From Methylopila sp. M107 (GTDB lineage Bacteria > Pseudomonadota > Alphaproteobacteria > Rhizobiales > Methylopilaceae), in NCBI RefSeq assembly GCF_000384475.1, contig NZ_ARWB01000001.1, forward strand, positions 3,475,039 to 3,539,038: 64,000 nt of DNA. Reading direction: 5' to 3'. Under the pieces are notes generated by a model. That model saw only the letters and a program-made list of their open reading frames with translations. It did not search any database and had not been told where the DNA came from. Below, in pieces: positions 42,558-51,247 of this stretch. Numbering within the stretch: position 1 is the first letter of the stretch; each line of letters opens with the position of its first letter. A program made the position numbers and the translations under genes.

Positions 42558-42928
42558 CGCGGATGAGGTTCGCGGCCGCGGCCGCCATCGTGCTCGCGGG
42601 CGCGACCGCGGCCGTCGCGGAGATGATCAGGCTCCACGTCTCGAAGGCTCAACCGGCGTTCGACCAGCGCACCGCCGAGCCCGTCGTCGCGATCACGTTG
42701 ACGCCGGAGGGCGCCCGCGCCTTCGGGCGCTTCACGGCGGCGCGCGTCGGCGAGACCATCCACTTGCGTGTCGGCGGCAAGGTCATGTCCTCGCCGCGCA
42801 TCATGGAGCCGATCGTCGGCGGGGCGTTGCAAATCTCTGGGCTCGACAGCGTCGCGGCGGCGCAGGACCTCGCCGTCAAGATCCGCGAAGGCGCCGCGAC
42901 GGTCGAGGTCGAGGGCAGCGACAAGTAA
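42554..42928 (+). CDS. Exported lone SecDF P1-head-like domain protein
   Basis: A 124-residue secreted protein: signal peptide (residues 1-22, ending AAVAE), then a domain very like the P1 head of SecD/SecDF (FGRFTAARVGETIHLRVGGK, then VMSSPRIMEPIVGGALQISG). In SecD this domain helps pull exported proteins into the periplasm; here it is separate from any membrane channel. It overlaps the GNAT gene by four bases. Function is therefore uncertain. Confidence 0.8.
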   Translation: MTRMRFAAAAAIVLAGATAAVAEMIRLHVSKAQPAFDQRTAEPVVAITLTPEGARAFGRFTAARVGETIHLRVGGKVMSSPRIMEPIVGGALQISGLDSVAAAQDLAVKIREGAATVEVEGSDK

Positions 42929-43049
42929 ATGCGCGCGAGCGTTGGCTTGCTTCAGCGTTCATCGCGCTCGGCATGTTCCAAAGAAGCCGCTGTAGCGTGA
43001 CGGGGACATCGATATGGCGCGCCGCCGCACTCCATGAGAGACTTGCCGT

Positions 43050-43283
43050 ATGGACCAAGACGCCATTCCCGAAGATCTCGATCGCCGCATCGACGCGCTG
43101 ACCGAACGCTCGACCCTGACGCGCAGTCGCATCATTGAGGATGCGCTGTCCAACGGCCGGACGCTCGCCTGGCAGGAGCGTTGGGTCGCAGGGATCGAGC
43201 AGGGCCTCGCCGAGGCGGATCGAGGCGAATTCGCGTCCGAGGACGAACTCGCCGCAGTGCTGAACAGATACGCGGCGGGCTGA
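43050..43283 (+). CDS. Ribbon-helix-helix antitoxin (type II)
   Basis: A 77-residue protein with an N-terminal ribbon-helix-helix (DLDRRIDALTERSTLTRSRI, then IEDALSNGRTL) and an acidic C-terminal tail (GEFASEDELAAVLNRY) typical of toxin-neutralising regions, as in ParD/CopG antitoxins. It precedes a RelE/ParE-like toxin by ten bases and is expected to autorepress the pair. Confidence 0.82.
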   Translation: MDQDAIPEDLDRRIDALTERSTLTRSRIIEDALSNGRTLAWQERWVAGIEQGLAEADRGEFASEDELAAVLNRYAAG

Positions 43284-43293
43284 TCTTCCCGCC

Positions 43294-43581
43294 GTGAGCA
43301 TCGTCAGAACGCGACGCTACCTGAACGAGCTCGCCGCAATCGGAGATTTCATCGCCCAGCGCAATCCTCGCGCCGCCCATCGCATTGTGAACCAGATCGA
43401 CGGAGTCGCCGAGCGGTTGCTCTCGCGCAATCGCTTCGTTGGGCGACGGGGCGATATTCAGGGCACACGGGAACTCGTGGTGACGGGCACGCCGTACATC
43501 GTCGCCTACCGTGTGACCGAGACCAGCGTCGAACTGCTCTTCGTCCAGCACGGCGCGCGGGAATGGCCGACCGACGCCTGA
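43294..43581 (+). CDS. RelE/ParE-superfamily toxin
   Basis: A 95-residue protein with the RelE/ParE fold: helices YLNELAAIGDFIAQRNPRAA and HRIVNQIDGVAERLLSRNRF, then the beta region GTRELVVTGTPYIVAYRV and VELLFVQHGAREWP. ParE-like proteins poison gyrase, RelE-like ones cleave mRNA; the type is not certain. Start is GTG at 43294. It follows its antitoxin, the normal order for parDE-type pairs. Confidence 0.85.
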   Translation: MSIVRTRRYLNELAAIGDFIAQRNPRAAHRIVNQIDGVAERLLSRNRFVGRRGDIQGTRELVVTGTPYIVAYRVTETSVELLFVQHGAREWPTDA

Positions 43582-43591
43582 AGCCTCGCGA

Positions 43592-44614
43592 TTACCGCTC
43601 CGTCAGCTTCAGCTCGATGCGGCGGTTCTTGCGGTAGGCGTCTTCGGTCTCGGCCGTATCGATCGGCTGGAACTCGCCGAAGCCGGCCGCGAGCAGCCGC
43701 TGCGGCGGCACGCCCTTCGAGACCAGATACTGCACCACCGCGATGGCGCGCGCGGCCGAAAGCTGCCAGTTCGACGAGAACGCGCCGCGCACCGGCCGGA
43801 CGTCGGTGTGGCCGTCGACGCGCATTACCCAGTTGATGTCCGGCGGGATGTCCTTGGTGAGCTGGATCAGCGCCGTCGCCAGCTTGTCGAGTTCCGGCTT
43901 GGCGAGGTCCGACAGCTCGTCCTTGCCGGCGTCGAACAGCAGCTCCGACTGGAACACGAAGCGGTCGCCCACCACCGTCACGCCGGGTCGATCGGCCAAA
44001 ATCTGGCGCAGGCGCCCGAAGAAGTCGGAGCGGTAGCGATTCAGCTCCTGCACGCGCTGGGCGAGCGCCACGTTGAGGCGCGAGCCGAGGTCGGCGATCT
44101 TGGCCTGGCTCTCGCGGTCGCGGTTTTCGGAAGCGTTGAGCGCGTCCTCGAGCGCCGCGATCTGGCGGCGCAGCGCGGAGATCTGCTGGTTCAAGAGCTC
44201 GACCTGGCTGCGCGCCTGAGCCGAAAGCTCCCTTTCGTTCGCAAGCGCGCCGGACAGCTCGCTCGCTTTGCCGCCCTCGGCGGAGGCGCGGGCGGCGTCG
44301 CCTTCGGCGGCGGCCTTCAGCCTGTCGCGCTCCGCCTCGATGGCGAGCAGGCTCGCGCGCAGATTGGCGGCGTCGTCCTTCGCGCTCCTTGCGCCGGAGC
44401 GTTCGAGCGCGAGCAGTTCGGTCAGCTCCGCGATCTGGGCGTTCAGCCGCGAGAGCGCGGTGTCCTTGCCTGTCACCTCGCGGCCGAGCAGGAACTGCGC
44501 GATCATGAAGACGGTCAGCAGGAAGATGATGACCAGCAGCAGCGTCGACAGCGCGTCGACGAAGCCCGGCCAGTAGTCGACCGCCCGGTAGCGGCGGCGG
44601 GAGCTCAGCGCCAT
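43592..44614 (-). CDS. MotB/OmpA-like peptidoglycan-anchored stator protein
   Basis: A 340-residue inner-membrane protein: one N-terminal transmembrane helix with a conserved aspartate (D20, WPGFVDALSTLL, the proton-site position of MotB), a long Ala/Glu-rich coiled coil (about 50-205) and a C-terminal OmpA domain that binds peptidoglycan (VDGHTDVRPVRGAFSSNWQL, then SAARAIAVVQYL). With the upstream MotA/ExbB-like protein it should form a proton-driven stator not linked to flagella. This pair is conserved in Hyphomicrobiales; its output is unknown. A family A repeat lies between the two genes. Confidence 0.85.
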   Translation of the reverse strand: MALSSRRRYRAVDYWPGFVDALSTLLLVIIFLLTVFMIAQFLLGREVTGKDTALSRLNAQIAELTELLALERSGARSAKDDAANLRASLLAIEAERDRLKAAAEGDAARASAEGGKASELSGALANERELSAQARSQVELLNQQISALRRQIAALEDALNASENRDRESQAKIADLGSRLNVALAQRVQELNRYRSDFFGRLRQILADRPGVTVVGDRFVFQSELLFDAGKDELSDLAKPELDKLATALIQLTKDIPPDINWVMRVDGHTDVRPVRGAFSSNWQLSAARAIAVVQYLVSKGVPPQRLLAAGFGEFQPIDTAETEDAYRKNRRIELKLTER

Positions 44615-44663
44615 GACGCAGGGGTCCCGGCGCGGCTGGATCGGCGCTCCCGGTCACCGGACT

Positions 44664-44757
44664 GCGTCATGCCCGAGCTTGTCTCGGGTATCCACGACTT
44701 GAGGCGGCGGCGCGAGCCCAAGTCGTGGATACCCGCGCAAAGGCGCGGGCATGACGG
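44664..44757. repeat. REP-like element, family A (copy 3), inside the MotAB-like pair
   Basis: GCGTCATGCCCGAGCTTG at the left and CAAGTCGTGGATACCCGCGC at the right. It separates the MotA-like and MotB-like genes on the minus strand. Confidence 0.75.
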
Positions 44758-44801
44758 ATCACGTTCGGCGCTGGCGGAAGTCAGACGATGAAGCTCAAAG
44801 C

Positions 44802-45815
44802 TCACGAGCGCGCCTTTTCCCGTTCGTCGAGCAGGCGCTCCAGCAGCGCCTTGATGTCCTGCTGCTGGTTGGACTGGCTCTCCACCCAGTCGCGGATCAT
44901 CTGCTGCTCGGAGCGCATGTGCTTGACGAGGCCCTGGATGCCTTCCGCGAGATGCGCGGTCGCCTGGCTCGAGGCCTTGCCGGCGCCGCCTTCCGAGATC
45001 GACTTGTTCAGCTTCTCGATCGCCGCCGCGAGATCGGGCGAGGCGCCCGTCGTCTTGATCGCGGGACGGACCTCGTCATGGTGCTCGTCCGCCGCCGAGA
45101 CCGCCGCCGCCAGCCAGTCCTCCAGCTCGTTGTGGAAGCGGTTCTGGGCCTGGCCCGCCTGCAGTTCGAGGAAGCCGAGCACCAGCGAGCCCGCGAGGCC
45201 GAACAGCGAGGCGGAGAACGAGGTGCCCATGCCGGCGAGCGGGCCGGCGAGGCCCGACTTCAGCTCCGCGAACAGCACGCCGGTGTCCTGCGTGCCGCCG
45301 CCCCCGAGCGAGGTGATGACGTTGGAGATCGACCCCACGGTCTCCAGCAGGCCCCAGAAGGTGCCGAGCAGGCCGAGGAAGACCAGGAGGCCGGTGAGAT
45401 AGCGGCCGATCTCGCGGGCCTCGTCGAGGCGGGTGCCGATCGAATCGAGGATCGAGCGCATCAGCGCCGTGCCGATCGGCGCGCCGCTCGTGAGGCGGTC
45501 GCCGAGCAGCGAGGCCATCGGGGCGAGCAGCCGCGGCTCCTCGCGCAGCGCAAGGCCGGGTTCGGACATGCGGAAGTCATTGACCCAGCGCACCTCGGGG
45601 AACAGGCGCACGACCTGCCTAAAGGTCAGCAGGATGCCGATGAACAGCACCGCGAAGATCAGCGAGTTGAGGCCGGGATTGGCGAGAAACGCCTTCCTGA
45701 TCTGGTCGTGCAGGACCAGCGCCACGAAACCCGACAGCGCAAGGAAGATCGACATCCGCAGCAGGAAGACCCTGGGCGACGAGAGCTTGTAGGGATCGAG
45801 CTCGGTAAACGACAT
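44802..45815 (-). CDS. MotA/TolQ/ExbB-like stator membrane protein
   Basis: A 337-residue inner-membrane protein with about three transmembrane helices: near residues 15-60 (RMSIFLALSGFVALVLHDQI; FAVLFIGILL), then GLLVFLGLLGTFWGLLETVG and GMGTSFSASLFGLAGSLVLG, the proton-channel helices shared with MotA/TolQ/ExbB. The C-terminal third is a charged coiled coil. It is transcribed before the MotB/OmpA-like gene and should form a proton-powered stator with it. Confidence 0.83.
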   Translation of the reverse strand: MSFTELDPYKLSSPRVFLLRMSIFLALSGFVALVLHDQIRKAFLANPGLNSLIFAVLFIGILLTFRQVVRLFPEVRWVNDFRMSEPGLALREEPRLLAPMASLLGDRLTSGAPIGTALMRSILDSIGTRLDEAREIGRYLTGLLVFLGLLGTFWGLLETVGSISNVITSLGGGGTQDTGVLFAELKSGLAGPLAGMGTSFSASLFGLAGSLVLGFLELQAGQAQNRFHNELEDWLAAAVSAADEHHDEVRPAIKTTGASPDLAAAIEKLNKSISEGGAGKASSQATAHLAEGIQGLVKHMRSEQQMIRDWVESQSNQQQDIKALLERLLDEREKARS

Positions 45816-45905
45816 GGCGACCGGAAGCTGAACGCGCGGAAACGTCGTTCATAGATCACGGTTTTGTCGCGACAAATAGTGTCGCGGCGCCACCGCTTCA
45901 GGTGA

Positions 45906-46691
45906 TCAAGCCTTCACGAGCGTCAGCAGTTCCTTGTGGATCGCCTCGTTGCCGGCGACGATCGTGCCGCTGGTCAGCACGTTGTCCTGGCCCTGGATGT
46001 CGGTGACGAAGCCGCCGGCTTCCTTGATGAGCAGGATGCCGGCCGCGAGGTCCCAAGCCTTCAGGTTGCGCTCCCAATAGCCGTCCATGCGCCCGGACGC
46101 GACCATCGCGCAGTCGAGCGCGGCCGAGCCGAAGCGCCGGATGCCGGCGGCCTTCGCCTGCACCCGCGACAGCTCCTCGCGGAACTGGTCGTGGCCGGGC
46201 TTGCCGAGATGCGGCACGCCGGTCGCGATCACGGCGTCGTCCATCCTGCGGCGGGCGGCGACGCGCAGGCGCCGGTCGTTCATGAAGGCGCCGCCGCCGC
46301 GCTCGGCCGAATAGAGTTCGTCGGTGACGGGATTGAACACCACGCCGGCGACGATTTGGCCGGCGCGCTCCAGCCCGACAGAAATCGCGAACACGGGAAT
46401 GCCGTGCAGGAAGTTGGTGGTGCCGTCGAGCGGGTCGACGATCCAGCGATGATCCGGGTCGGTGCCCTCGATCGCGCCGCCCTCTTCCATCAGGAAGCCG
46501 TAGCCAGGGCGCACGCGCGCGAGTTCGGCGTGCAGCACCTCTTCGGCGCGCTTGTCGGCGGCCGAGACGAAGTCGCCGGGCCCCTTCATCGAGACCTGCA
46601 GCTGCTCGACCTCGCCGAAGTCGCGCCTCAGCGAGCGGCCGGCCTTGGTGACGGCCTGGACCATGACCTGCATGACGGGGGAACGGGCCAT
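45906..46691 (-). CDS. suhB: Inositol monophosphatase family protein (SuhB-like)
   Basis: A 261-residue Mg2+-dependent phosphatase. Metal-binding residues are E70 (MEEGG), D86 and D89 (WIVDPLDGTTNF), and the C-terminal AWDLAAG aspartate. SuhB also associates with NusA/RNA polymerase in other bacteria. Single gene between the MotAB-like pair and an FMN reductase. Confidence 0.93.
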   Translation of the reverse strand: MARSPVMQVMVQAVTKAGRSLRRDFGEVEQLQVSMKGPGDFVSAADKRAEEVLHAELARVRPGYGFLMEEGGAIEGTDPDHRWIVDPLDGTTNFLHGIPVFAISVGLERAGQIVAGVVFNPVTDELYSAERGGGAFMNDRRLRVAARRRMDDAVIATGVPHLGKPGHDQFREELSRVQAKAAGIRRFGSAALDCAMVASGRMDGYWERNLKAWDLAAGILLIKEAGGFVTDIQGQDNVLTSGTIVAGNEAIHKELLTLVKA

Positions 46692-46730
46692 TTTGCGCTT
46701 TCGGTTTCAGAGAAGGGCTGGACGTCGCCG

Positions 46731-46833
46731 TCCCCCTCTCCCGCTTGCGGGAGAGGGTAAGGGTGAGGGGCTGTCAGGATAAGGCGGCGCTGCGGACGCC
46801 CGCTCATCCTTACCTTCTCCCGCAAGCGGGCGA
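46731..46833. repeat. REP-like element, family D (copy 4)
   Basis: CCCTCTCCCGCTTGCGGGAG, then GGGTGAGGGG and the partner ACCTTCTCCCGCAAGCGGGC. It lies between suhB and the FMN reductase gene. Confidence 0.7.
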
Positions 46834-46852
46834 AGGGTCCTAATCGTCGCGC

Positions 46853-47428
46853 CTAGTACGGCACGCCGTCGGCGCGCTTCGCCTTCAGCGCCTCGGCATA
46901 CCATTCGACTTCCCTGGCGAACTTGTCGAAGCGCTTAGCGAAGCCCTCGTCTTTCGGCGCGCCGCGCTCGTCGAAGGCTTGGCCAATGCGGCCGACCGAA
47001 AAGATCGACGGGATCGACGGCATGCCAAGTTCGCCGAGCATCATACGGAGCTGCATCGCGGCGCGGACGCCCGCGAAGCCGCCCGCCGAATAGCTGACGA
47101 TCGCGGACGGGCGCCAGAAATACTCTTCGAGGAAGTGGTCGAGCAGGTTCGACAGCGCCGGCGGGATCGAATGATTGTACTCGCCCGAGACGATCACGAA
47201 GCCGTCCGCGGCCTTGAAGAGGCTCGCGAGCTCCTCGAGCGCCGGCGGGGCGTCGCCCTTGTATTCCTTGTACATCCGATCGAGCAGCGGCAACCGGCGC
47301 TCCAGCGGATCGACCAGCGGCGCGTCATGTCCGCGCTTGCGCAGCTCCGCCGCGAGATGTTCCGCGAGTTTTATGCCCTGCCGTCCGGTGCGCACCGAGC
47401 CGTAGATGACGGGCAGGAGGAGGGGCAT
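46853..47428 (-). CDS. NADPH-dependent FMN reductase
   Basis: A 191-residue flavodoxin-like reductase. Phosphate-binding loop YGSVRTGRQGIKLA near residues 9-22 and the isoalloxazine-contact segment VSGEYNHSIPPALSNLLDHF at about 80-99, characteristic of the NADPH_dep_FMN_red family (chromate reductase/ArsH/YieF group). May reduce quinones or azo compounds. The start at 47428 fits the family; the upstream in-frame region belongs to the repeat. Confidence 0.88.
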   Translation of the reverse strand: MPLLLPVIYGSVRTGRQGIKLAEHLAAELRKRGHDAPLVDPLERRLPLLDRMYKEYKGDAPPALEELASLFKAADGFVIVSGEYNHSIPPALSNLLDHFLEEYFWRPSAIVSYSAGGFAGVRAAMQLRMMLGELGMPSIPSIFSVGRIGQAFDERGAPKDEGFAKRFDKFAREVEWYAEALKAKRADGVPY

Positions 47429-47445
47429 GGGGGCGCTCGCTCTAT

Positions 47446-47575
47446 CCTTCTCCCCTTGAGGAAGAAGGTGGCCGCCGCGGAGCGGCGGTCGGATGAGGGG
47501 TGACGGCGGCGCCAAGTCCGATGAGGGCGCCGCCGTCACCCCTCACCCTAACCCTCTCCCTCAAGGGGAGAGGGA
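47446..47575. repeat. REP-like block, family D, with a 19-bp perfect stem
   Basis: GAGGGGTGACGGCGGCGCC (47495-47513) pairs with GGCGCCGCCGTCACCCCTC (47526-47544) over a 12-base loop; the flanks show CCTTCTCCCCTTGAGG and CCCTCAAGGGGAGAGGGA. Lies between the FMN reductase and efp. Confidence 0.75.
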
Positions 47576-47583
47576 ATAGCGTT

Positions 47584-48147
47584 TCAATCCGCGCGGCGGA
47601 GATAGGTCACTTCGTTGGTGTCGACCACGATGCGCTCGCCGGACCCGATGAAGGGCGGCACCAGCACGCGCAGGCCGTTCTCGAGCTTCGCCGGCTTGTA
47701 GGAGGAGGCGGCCGTCTGGCCCTTCACGACCGGATCGGCCTCGACGATCTCGAGGATCACCTGGTCGGGCAGCTTCACGCCGATCGGGCGCTCCTCGTGC
47801 ATCTCGACCGTCACGGTCATGCCGTCCTGCAGGAAGGCGGCGCGCTCGCCGATGAAGTCGGTCGCGAGCGTGATCTGCTCGTAGGTGGACGTGTCCATGA
47901 AGACGAGGTCGGTGCCCTCGGCGTAGAGGAACTGGAAGTCCTTCTGCTCCAGGCGCACCCGCTCGACCGTCTCGTCGGCGCGGAAGCGCTCGTTGAGCTT
48001 GCGGCCGTCGATCAGGTTCTTCAGCTCGACCTGGTTGAAGGCGCCGCCCTTGCCGGGCTTCACGGCGTTGGTCTTCACCGCGGCCCACAGGCCGCCCTGG
48101 TGCTCGACGACCATGCCGGGGGTGATCTGGTTGCCGTTGATCTTCAT
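47584..48147 (-). CDS. efp: Elongation factor P
   Basis: A 187-residue tRNA-shaped translation factor that relieves stalling at polyproline stretches. N-terminal KOW-like domain with the modifiable lysine K33 in VKPGKGGAF, middle OB domain and C-terminal OB domain ([17 protein letters not shown]). K33 is the usual EpmA lysylation site type. No epmA/epmB genes in the window. Confidence 0.96.
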   Translation of the reverse strand: MKINGNQITPGMVVEHQGGLWAAVKTNAVKPGKGGAFNQVELKNLIDGRKLNERFRADETVERVRLEQKDFQFLYAEGTDLVFMDTSTYEQITLATDFIGERAAFLQDGMTVTVEMHEERPIGVKLPDQVILEIVEADPVVKGQTAASSYKPAKLENGLRVLVPPFIGSGERIVVDTNEVTYLRRAD

Positions 48148-48234
48148 GGAGTTCGAAACTTTCGGTGCGCGGAGCGTGCGGGCGCTCGTTTGCCCGTCGC
48201 GCGGCCCCGCGTCAAGGTTTGCGCCCGCCGGCGG

Positions 48235-49353
48235 CTATTGCTGGGACGTCGAGGCCGAGGTTTCGCCACCAGACGTCATCGCCGCCTGGCTGACGCGGGG
48301 TACCGGGCCGAACTGCTGGGTCCAGCGCGCGGTGAGTTCGTCGGCGGCCTTGCGGTCGTCCGGGTTGAGCGTGCCGACATAGCCTTCGAGCCATGGATCT
48401 TTCAGCCCCTGCGCGGAGGCGAGCCTGTGCCAGGCGGCGGCCTTGGCCGGGTCGCGCTCGACGCCGCGGCCATAGGCGTAGAGCCGCGCGAGGCGGTTCT
48501 GGGCGATGGCGTTGCCGCGGTCGGCGGCCCGGCGGAACAGGCGCGCGGCCTCGGCCTCGTTTTTCACCGTCCCGGCGCCGTTGAACAGCACGATGGCGTA
48601 TTCGACGAGGCCGGCGACGTCGTCCTGTTCGGCCGCGCGGCGCAGCCATTCGACCGCCGCCGTCGGATCCTTCTCGACGCCGCGGCCCTGCCGCAGAAGC
48701 ACCGCATAGGCGTATTGCGCGGCCGCTTCGCCGAGCTCCGCCGCCCGCTTCATGCGCCGCGCGGCGACCGCCGCGTCCTGAGGTTTCGAGGCCGTCTGGA
48801 GCTGGAGCAGCGCGTGATTGTAGAGCGCCTCCGGCTCATTCATCTCGCCGGCCTTCTCGAACAGCGCGACCGCGGCCTTTTCGTCCTTCTTGGAGCCGAA
48901 GCCGTCGAGCCTTGCGAGCGCGAGCGCCGTCATGGCGCGCGGGTCGCCGGCTTCGGAAGCGCGCGCGTACCACTTCACCGCCTCCTGCGGATTGCGCGGC
49001 ACGCCGTAGCCGTTGGCGTAAAGCTCGCCCAGCAGCGTCATCGCGGCGGAACTTGGCGGCTTGCCCTCGGCGCGCTTCTGCGCCTCCGCGAAGGCGGTCT
49101 GGTAGAGGCCGCGCTGGAACGCGCCGAAGGCGACGTCGGCGTTGGGATCGACCGGCTGCTCGGGGGCGCGCGCCCGTTCCGGCTCGCGCGCCGGCGCTTC
49201 CGGAGCGGACGGCTCCATCATGTCGCGGAAGCTCGGGATCGGCAGATAGGGTTCGGTCCCGCCCGGGCCGGCGGGTCCCTCGGGTCCGGCGGCGTGGCCC
49301 GCCACGACAGACGCCAGCAGGCCAAGCGCAGCCAGGATCAGGCGAGACGTCAC
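48235..49353 (-). CDS. Sel1-like repeat protein, exported
   Basis: A 372-residue protein with a signal peptide (MTSRLILAALGLLASVVAGH), a Pro-rich linker and at least six Sel1/TPR repeats from about residue 100 (LGELYANGYGVPRNPQEAVK; LRQGRGVEKDPTAAVEWLRR; LARLYAYGRGVERDPAKAAA). Sel1 proteins are scaffolds for envelope or polysaccharide processes. The GTG start at 49353 overlaps the stop of the ThiE-like gene (GTGA) and gives an intact signal peptide, so it is preferred over longer frames. Confidence 0.85.
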   Translation of the reverse strand: MTSRLILAALGLLASVVAGHAAGPEGPAGPGGTEPYLPIPSFRDMMEPSAPEAPAREPERARAPEQPVDPNADVAFGAFQRGLYQTAFAEAQKRAEGKPPSSAAMTLLGELYANGYGVPRNPQEAVKWYARASEAGDPRAMTALALARLDGFGSKKDEKAAVALFEKAGEMNEPEALYNHALLQLQTASKPQDAAVAARRMKRAAELGEAAAQYAYAVLLRQGRGVEKDPTAAVEWLRRAAEQDDVAGLVEYAIVLFNGAGTVKNEAEAARLFRRAADRGNAIAQNRLARLYAYGRGVERDPAKAAAWHRLASAQGLKDPWLEGYVGTLNPDDRKAADELTARWTQQFGPVPRVSQAAMTSGGETSASTSQQ

Positions 49354-49988
49354 GGGACGGGCGCCCTGGCGAGCGACAGCATCGCGCTTGCGGCCGCGAC
49401 CGCGACGGCCGAGCCCGTCTCGTGGCGCCACACGGCGTCGCCGAGCAGCGCGAATTCGACGTTCAGGCTCGCCAGCGCCGCGACGTCGTCGATGCGCTCC
49501 GCAAATCCAACGCACGGCGTCTCGAAGATCGGCACCCACCACGCGACGCGTTCCAGCGTCGCCTCGAAGGCGCGTCCGCCTCTGTCCTCGCCGAACACGA
49601 CATAGTCGGCGCCGGTCTCGCCGACCGCCATCGCCTCGTCGCGCGAGGCGAGCGGACCGCATCCGACGATCTTCTCGGGCCGGAAGCGCGCGACCGCCTC
49701 GATCGCGGATGCGGCGGTCCCGGCATGGAGCCCGTCCGCGCCGGACTTGCCGACGAGGTCCTCGACGTCGTCGCCCGCGAGCAGCGCGGCCGCGCCCTCC
49801 GACTGGGCGGTCGCGACCAGCGCCTTGGCGCGCGCGAGGCGGACGCGCTCGGGCGCCGGCGCGAGGCGGATGACGACCGCCGCGACGTCGCCCGCGCCGA
49901 GCGCCTGCTCGAAGCTCGCCTCGAAGGCGTCGATGTCGTCGAGCACCGGCGTGATGAGCATCAGCCGCGTGACGGGCGTGTCGGCCAT
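49350..49988 (-). CDS. Thiamine-phosphate synthase-like TIM-barrel protein
   Basis: A 212-residue protein of the ThiE/TenI fold. Segments LMLITPVLDDIDAF, GADGLHAGTAASA, KIVGCGPLASRDEAMAVGET and GADYVVFGED correspond to strands of ThiE, but the pyrophosphate-contact QLR/QKD-type motifs of true ThiE are degenerate, so enzyme activity is uncertain. Such paralogues are common in Hyphomicrobiales. Coupled to the Sel1 gene by a four-base overlap. Confidence 0.7.
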   Translation of the reverse strand: MADTPVTRLMLITPVLDDIDAFEASFEQALGAGDVAAVVIRLAPAPERVRLARAKALVATAQSEGAAALLAGDDVEDLVGKSGADGLHAGTAASAIEAVARFRPEKIVGCGPLASRDEAMAVGETGADYVVFGEDRGGRAFEATLERVAWWVPIFETPCVGFAERIDDVAALASLNVEFALLGDAVWRHETGSAVAVAAASAMLSLARAPVP

Positions 49989-50068
49989 GGCGGAACTGCT
50001 TCGCGTGAGAGGATCGGCGACTGTGTCACGCCACGAGGTGGCGAAAGCAGGGCGAGGGCGGCTCAGGC

Positions 50069-50179
50069 GGCGTCATCCCGGCCGAAGCCGAAGGCGCAGA
50101 GCCGGGATCGCATGCAGGATTGCGCGCCTTGTCCGGAAGGCGATCCCGGATCGGCGCTGAGGCGCCGTCCGGGATGACG
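50069..50179. repeat. REP-like element, family B (copy 4)
   Basis: GGCGTCATCCCGGCCGAAGC at the left and GCGCCGTCCGGGATGACGTC at the right. It separates the ThiE-like gene from fba. Confidence 0.75.
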
Positions 50180-50191
50180 TCAGTCGCAGCC

Positions 50192-51160
50192 TTACGGGGC
50201 GGCCTTGTAGACCTCGATGATCCGGTCGAGCAGCTTGATGGCCTCGTCGCGCGGGCGCTGGAAGGCGTTGCGGCCCATGATCGAGCCGAAGCCGCCGCCC
50301 GCCGCGATCTGCTTGATCTCGTCGACCACCGCGTCGGCGCTGTCCTTGGCCTCGCCGCCCGAGAAGATCACGATGCGGCGGCCGTTGAAGCAGCTCTTCA
50401 CCACGTCGCTGATGCGGTCCGACAGCGTGCCGAGCTCGATCTTGCCCTTGTCGTAGGCCTTCTTGGCGGCCGAGAGCGCGATCTTGTCCGACGGCGGCTT
50501 CACCTTGATGATGTGCGCGCCCATCAGCGTCGCGATATGCGCCGCATAGGCGATGACGTCGGCCGAGGTCTCGCCGGCCTTGTCGAGCTCGCCGCCGCGG
50601 GCGTACGACCACACCACGACCGCAAGGCCGACCGACTTCGCTTCGTTGGCGAGCTCGCGCAGCTCCTCCATCTGGTCATAGGCCTGGTCGGAGCCCGGAT
50701 AGATCGTGAAGCCGATCGCCGAGCAGCCGAGACGCACCGCGTCCGAGACGGAAGCCGTGACCGCCTGGTCGGCGTCCTCGTTGAGGCGCGACAGCGAGTT
50801 CGCGCTGTTCATCTTGAGGATGGTCGGAATCTGGCCCGCGAAGGTGTCGGCGCCCGCCTCCAGCATGCCGATCGGCGCGGCGTAGGCGTTGAGCCCGGCG
50901 TCGATCGCCAGCTGGTAGTGGTAGTGCGGGTCGTAGGCCGCGGGGTTGACCGAGAACGAGCGGGCCGGGCCGTGCTCGAAGCCCTGGTCGACGGGGAGTA
51001 TGACCAGCTTGCCGGTGCCGGCGAGCTTGCCGGTCATCAGCAGGCGATAGATGTTGCCCTTCGTGCCCGGATTGTCGCTTTCGTACCAGGACAGGATTTC
51101 GCGCACGCGCGGGGTGATCGAGACGCGGCTGGCGGCGGTTATCGGGGTCGCGACGTTCAT
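50192..51160 (-). CDS. fba: Fructose-bisphosphate aldolase, class I (DhnA/FbaB type)
   Basis: A 322-residue Schiff-base aldolase of glycolysis/gluconeogenesis, unrelated to the zinc class II enzyme. Landmarks: VDQGFEHGPARSFSVNPAAY near residues 58-77, YDPHYHYQLAIDAG, the likely Schiff-base lysine in HIIKVKPPSD, and IFSGGEAKDSADA. It follows pgk by 87 bases in the tkt-gap-pgk-fba group of central carbon genes. Confidence 0.92.
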   Translation of the reverse strand: MNVATPITAASRVSITPRVREILSWYESDNPGTKGNIYRLLMTGKLAGTGKLVILPVDQGFEHGPARSFSVNPAAYDPHYHYQLAIDAGLNAYAAPIGMLEAGADTFAGQIPTILKMNSANSLSRLNEDADQAVTASVSDAVRLGCSAIGFTIYPGSDQAYDQMEELRELANEAKSVGLAVVVWSYARGGELDKAGETSADVIAYAAHIATLMGAHIIKVKPPSDKIALSAAKKAYDKGKIELGTLSDRISDVVKSCFNGRRIVIFSGGEAKDSADAVVDEIKQIAAGGGFGSIMGRNAFQRPRDEAIKLLDRIIEVYKAAP

Positions 51161-51247
51161 GGTCCTCTCGGAGGTCCTCTTCTAGATCCTGGAAGCCTTA
51201 TAGGCCCTGACGACGAACTTGTCGCGACGCTAAGCGCGTCGCGCCGC

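Noticed and set aside
43592-45815. Zorya anti-phage system
   Set aside because: ZorA/ZorB resemble MotAB, but no ZorC, ZorD or ZorE is present, and this pair is a conserved housekeeping pair in related bacteria.
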